NCBI GenBank assembly: GCA_016207025.1
Contig: JACQQM010000147.1
Coordinates: 1 to 41,979, forward strand
Direction: 5' to 3'
DNA: 41,979 nt
Source: Nitrospirota bacterium
Lineage (GTDB): Bacteria; Nitrospirota; Nitrospiria; Nitrospirales; Nitrospiraceae
The notes under the pieces are model-generated. The model saw nothing but the letters and a program-made list of their open reading frames with translations, was not told the DNA's origin and made no database searches. A program made the translations under genes and the position numbers. This document shows, piece after piece, positions 41,826 through 41,979 of the stretch; position 1 is the stretch's first letter, and the number at the start of each line of letters is the position of its first letter.

Positions 41826-41979
41826 ATGAGGGCTCTGACGCTCAGCACTTTGTGTCTACTGATTGGAGGGCTGTGGCTCTCTGCATTAGCACAGGCAGAA
41901 ATTGAAAGCAGTGTCGTAGACGGGATTGCGCACAGCAGTTTTCACAAGCGCAAGGCGACCTTAGAGAAGGCCAACGAAG
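41826..41979 (+). CDS. Second signal-peptide-bearing paralogue, N-terminal part only (runs off window)
   Basis: Hand translation MRALTLSTLCLLIGGLWLSALAQAEIESSVVDGIAHSSFHKRKATLEKANE; mature start matches AEIESDVVDMIAQESLDKRKPTLAVANK of the preceding gene. Confidence 0.75.
   Translation, partial: MRALTLSTLCLLIGGLWLSALAQAEIESSVVDGIAHSSFHKRKATLEKANE

Overview
The window reads as a Nitrospira-like (Nitrospirota) chromosome segment; the taxon is inferred from gene order and protein flavour, not from a database search. It contains: (1) the 3' end of tuf and a complete S10-spc-alpha ribosomal protein supercluster, rpsJ to rplQ, with secY-adk-map-infA-rpmJ (about 1-16.1 kb); (2) lptC-lptA-lptB-rpoN-hpf-rapZ (16.3-21.3 kb); (3) a small MerR-type regulator followed by the type IV pilus cluster pilMNOPQ (21.5-27.0 kb); (4) aroC-aroB; (5) a nitrogen-metabolism block: GAF-GAF-ANTAR RNA-binding regulator, nadE, amtB, glnB, glnD, glnA, a sigma-54 activator without a receiver domain, and cynS (29.5-41.0 kb); (6) downstream of cynS, two tandem genes for cyanase-like proteins with Sec-type signal peptides. 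The first is complete and keeps the Arg/Glu/Ser catalytic triad with exact spacing. The second is cut by the window end. The strongest leads are the putative exported cyanase family; a candidate ANTAR-controlled attenuator between the ANTAR gene and nadE (sigma-70 promoter, AxxGxx hexaloop hairpin, strong terminator, mutually exclusive hairpin); and a dispersed palindromic element recurring between ribosomal protein genes and upstream of cynS.
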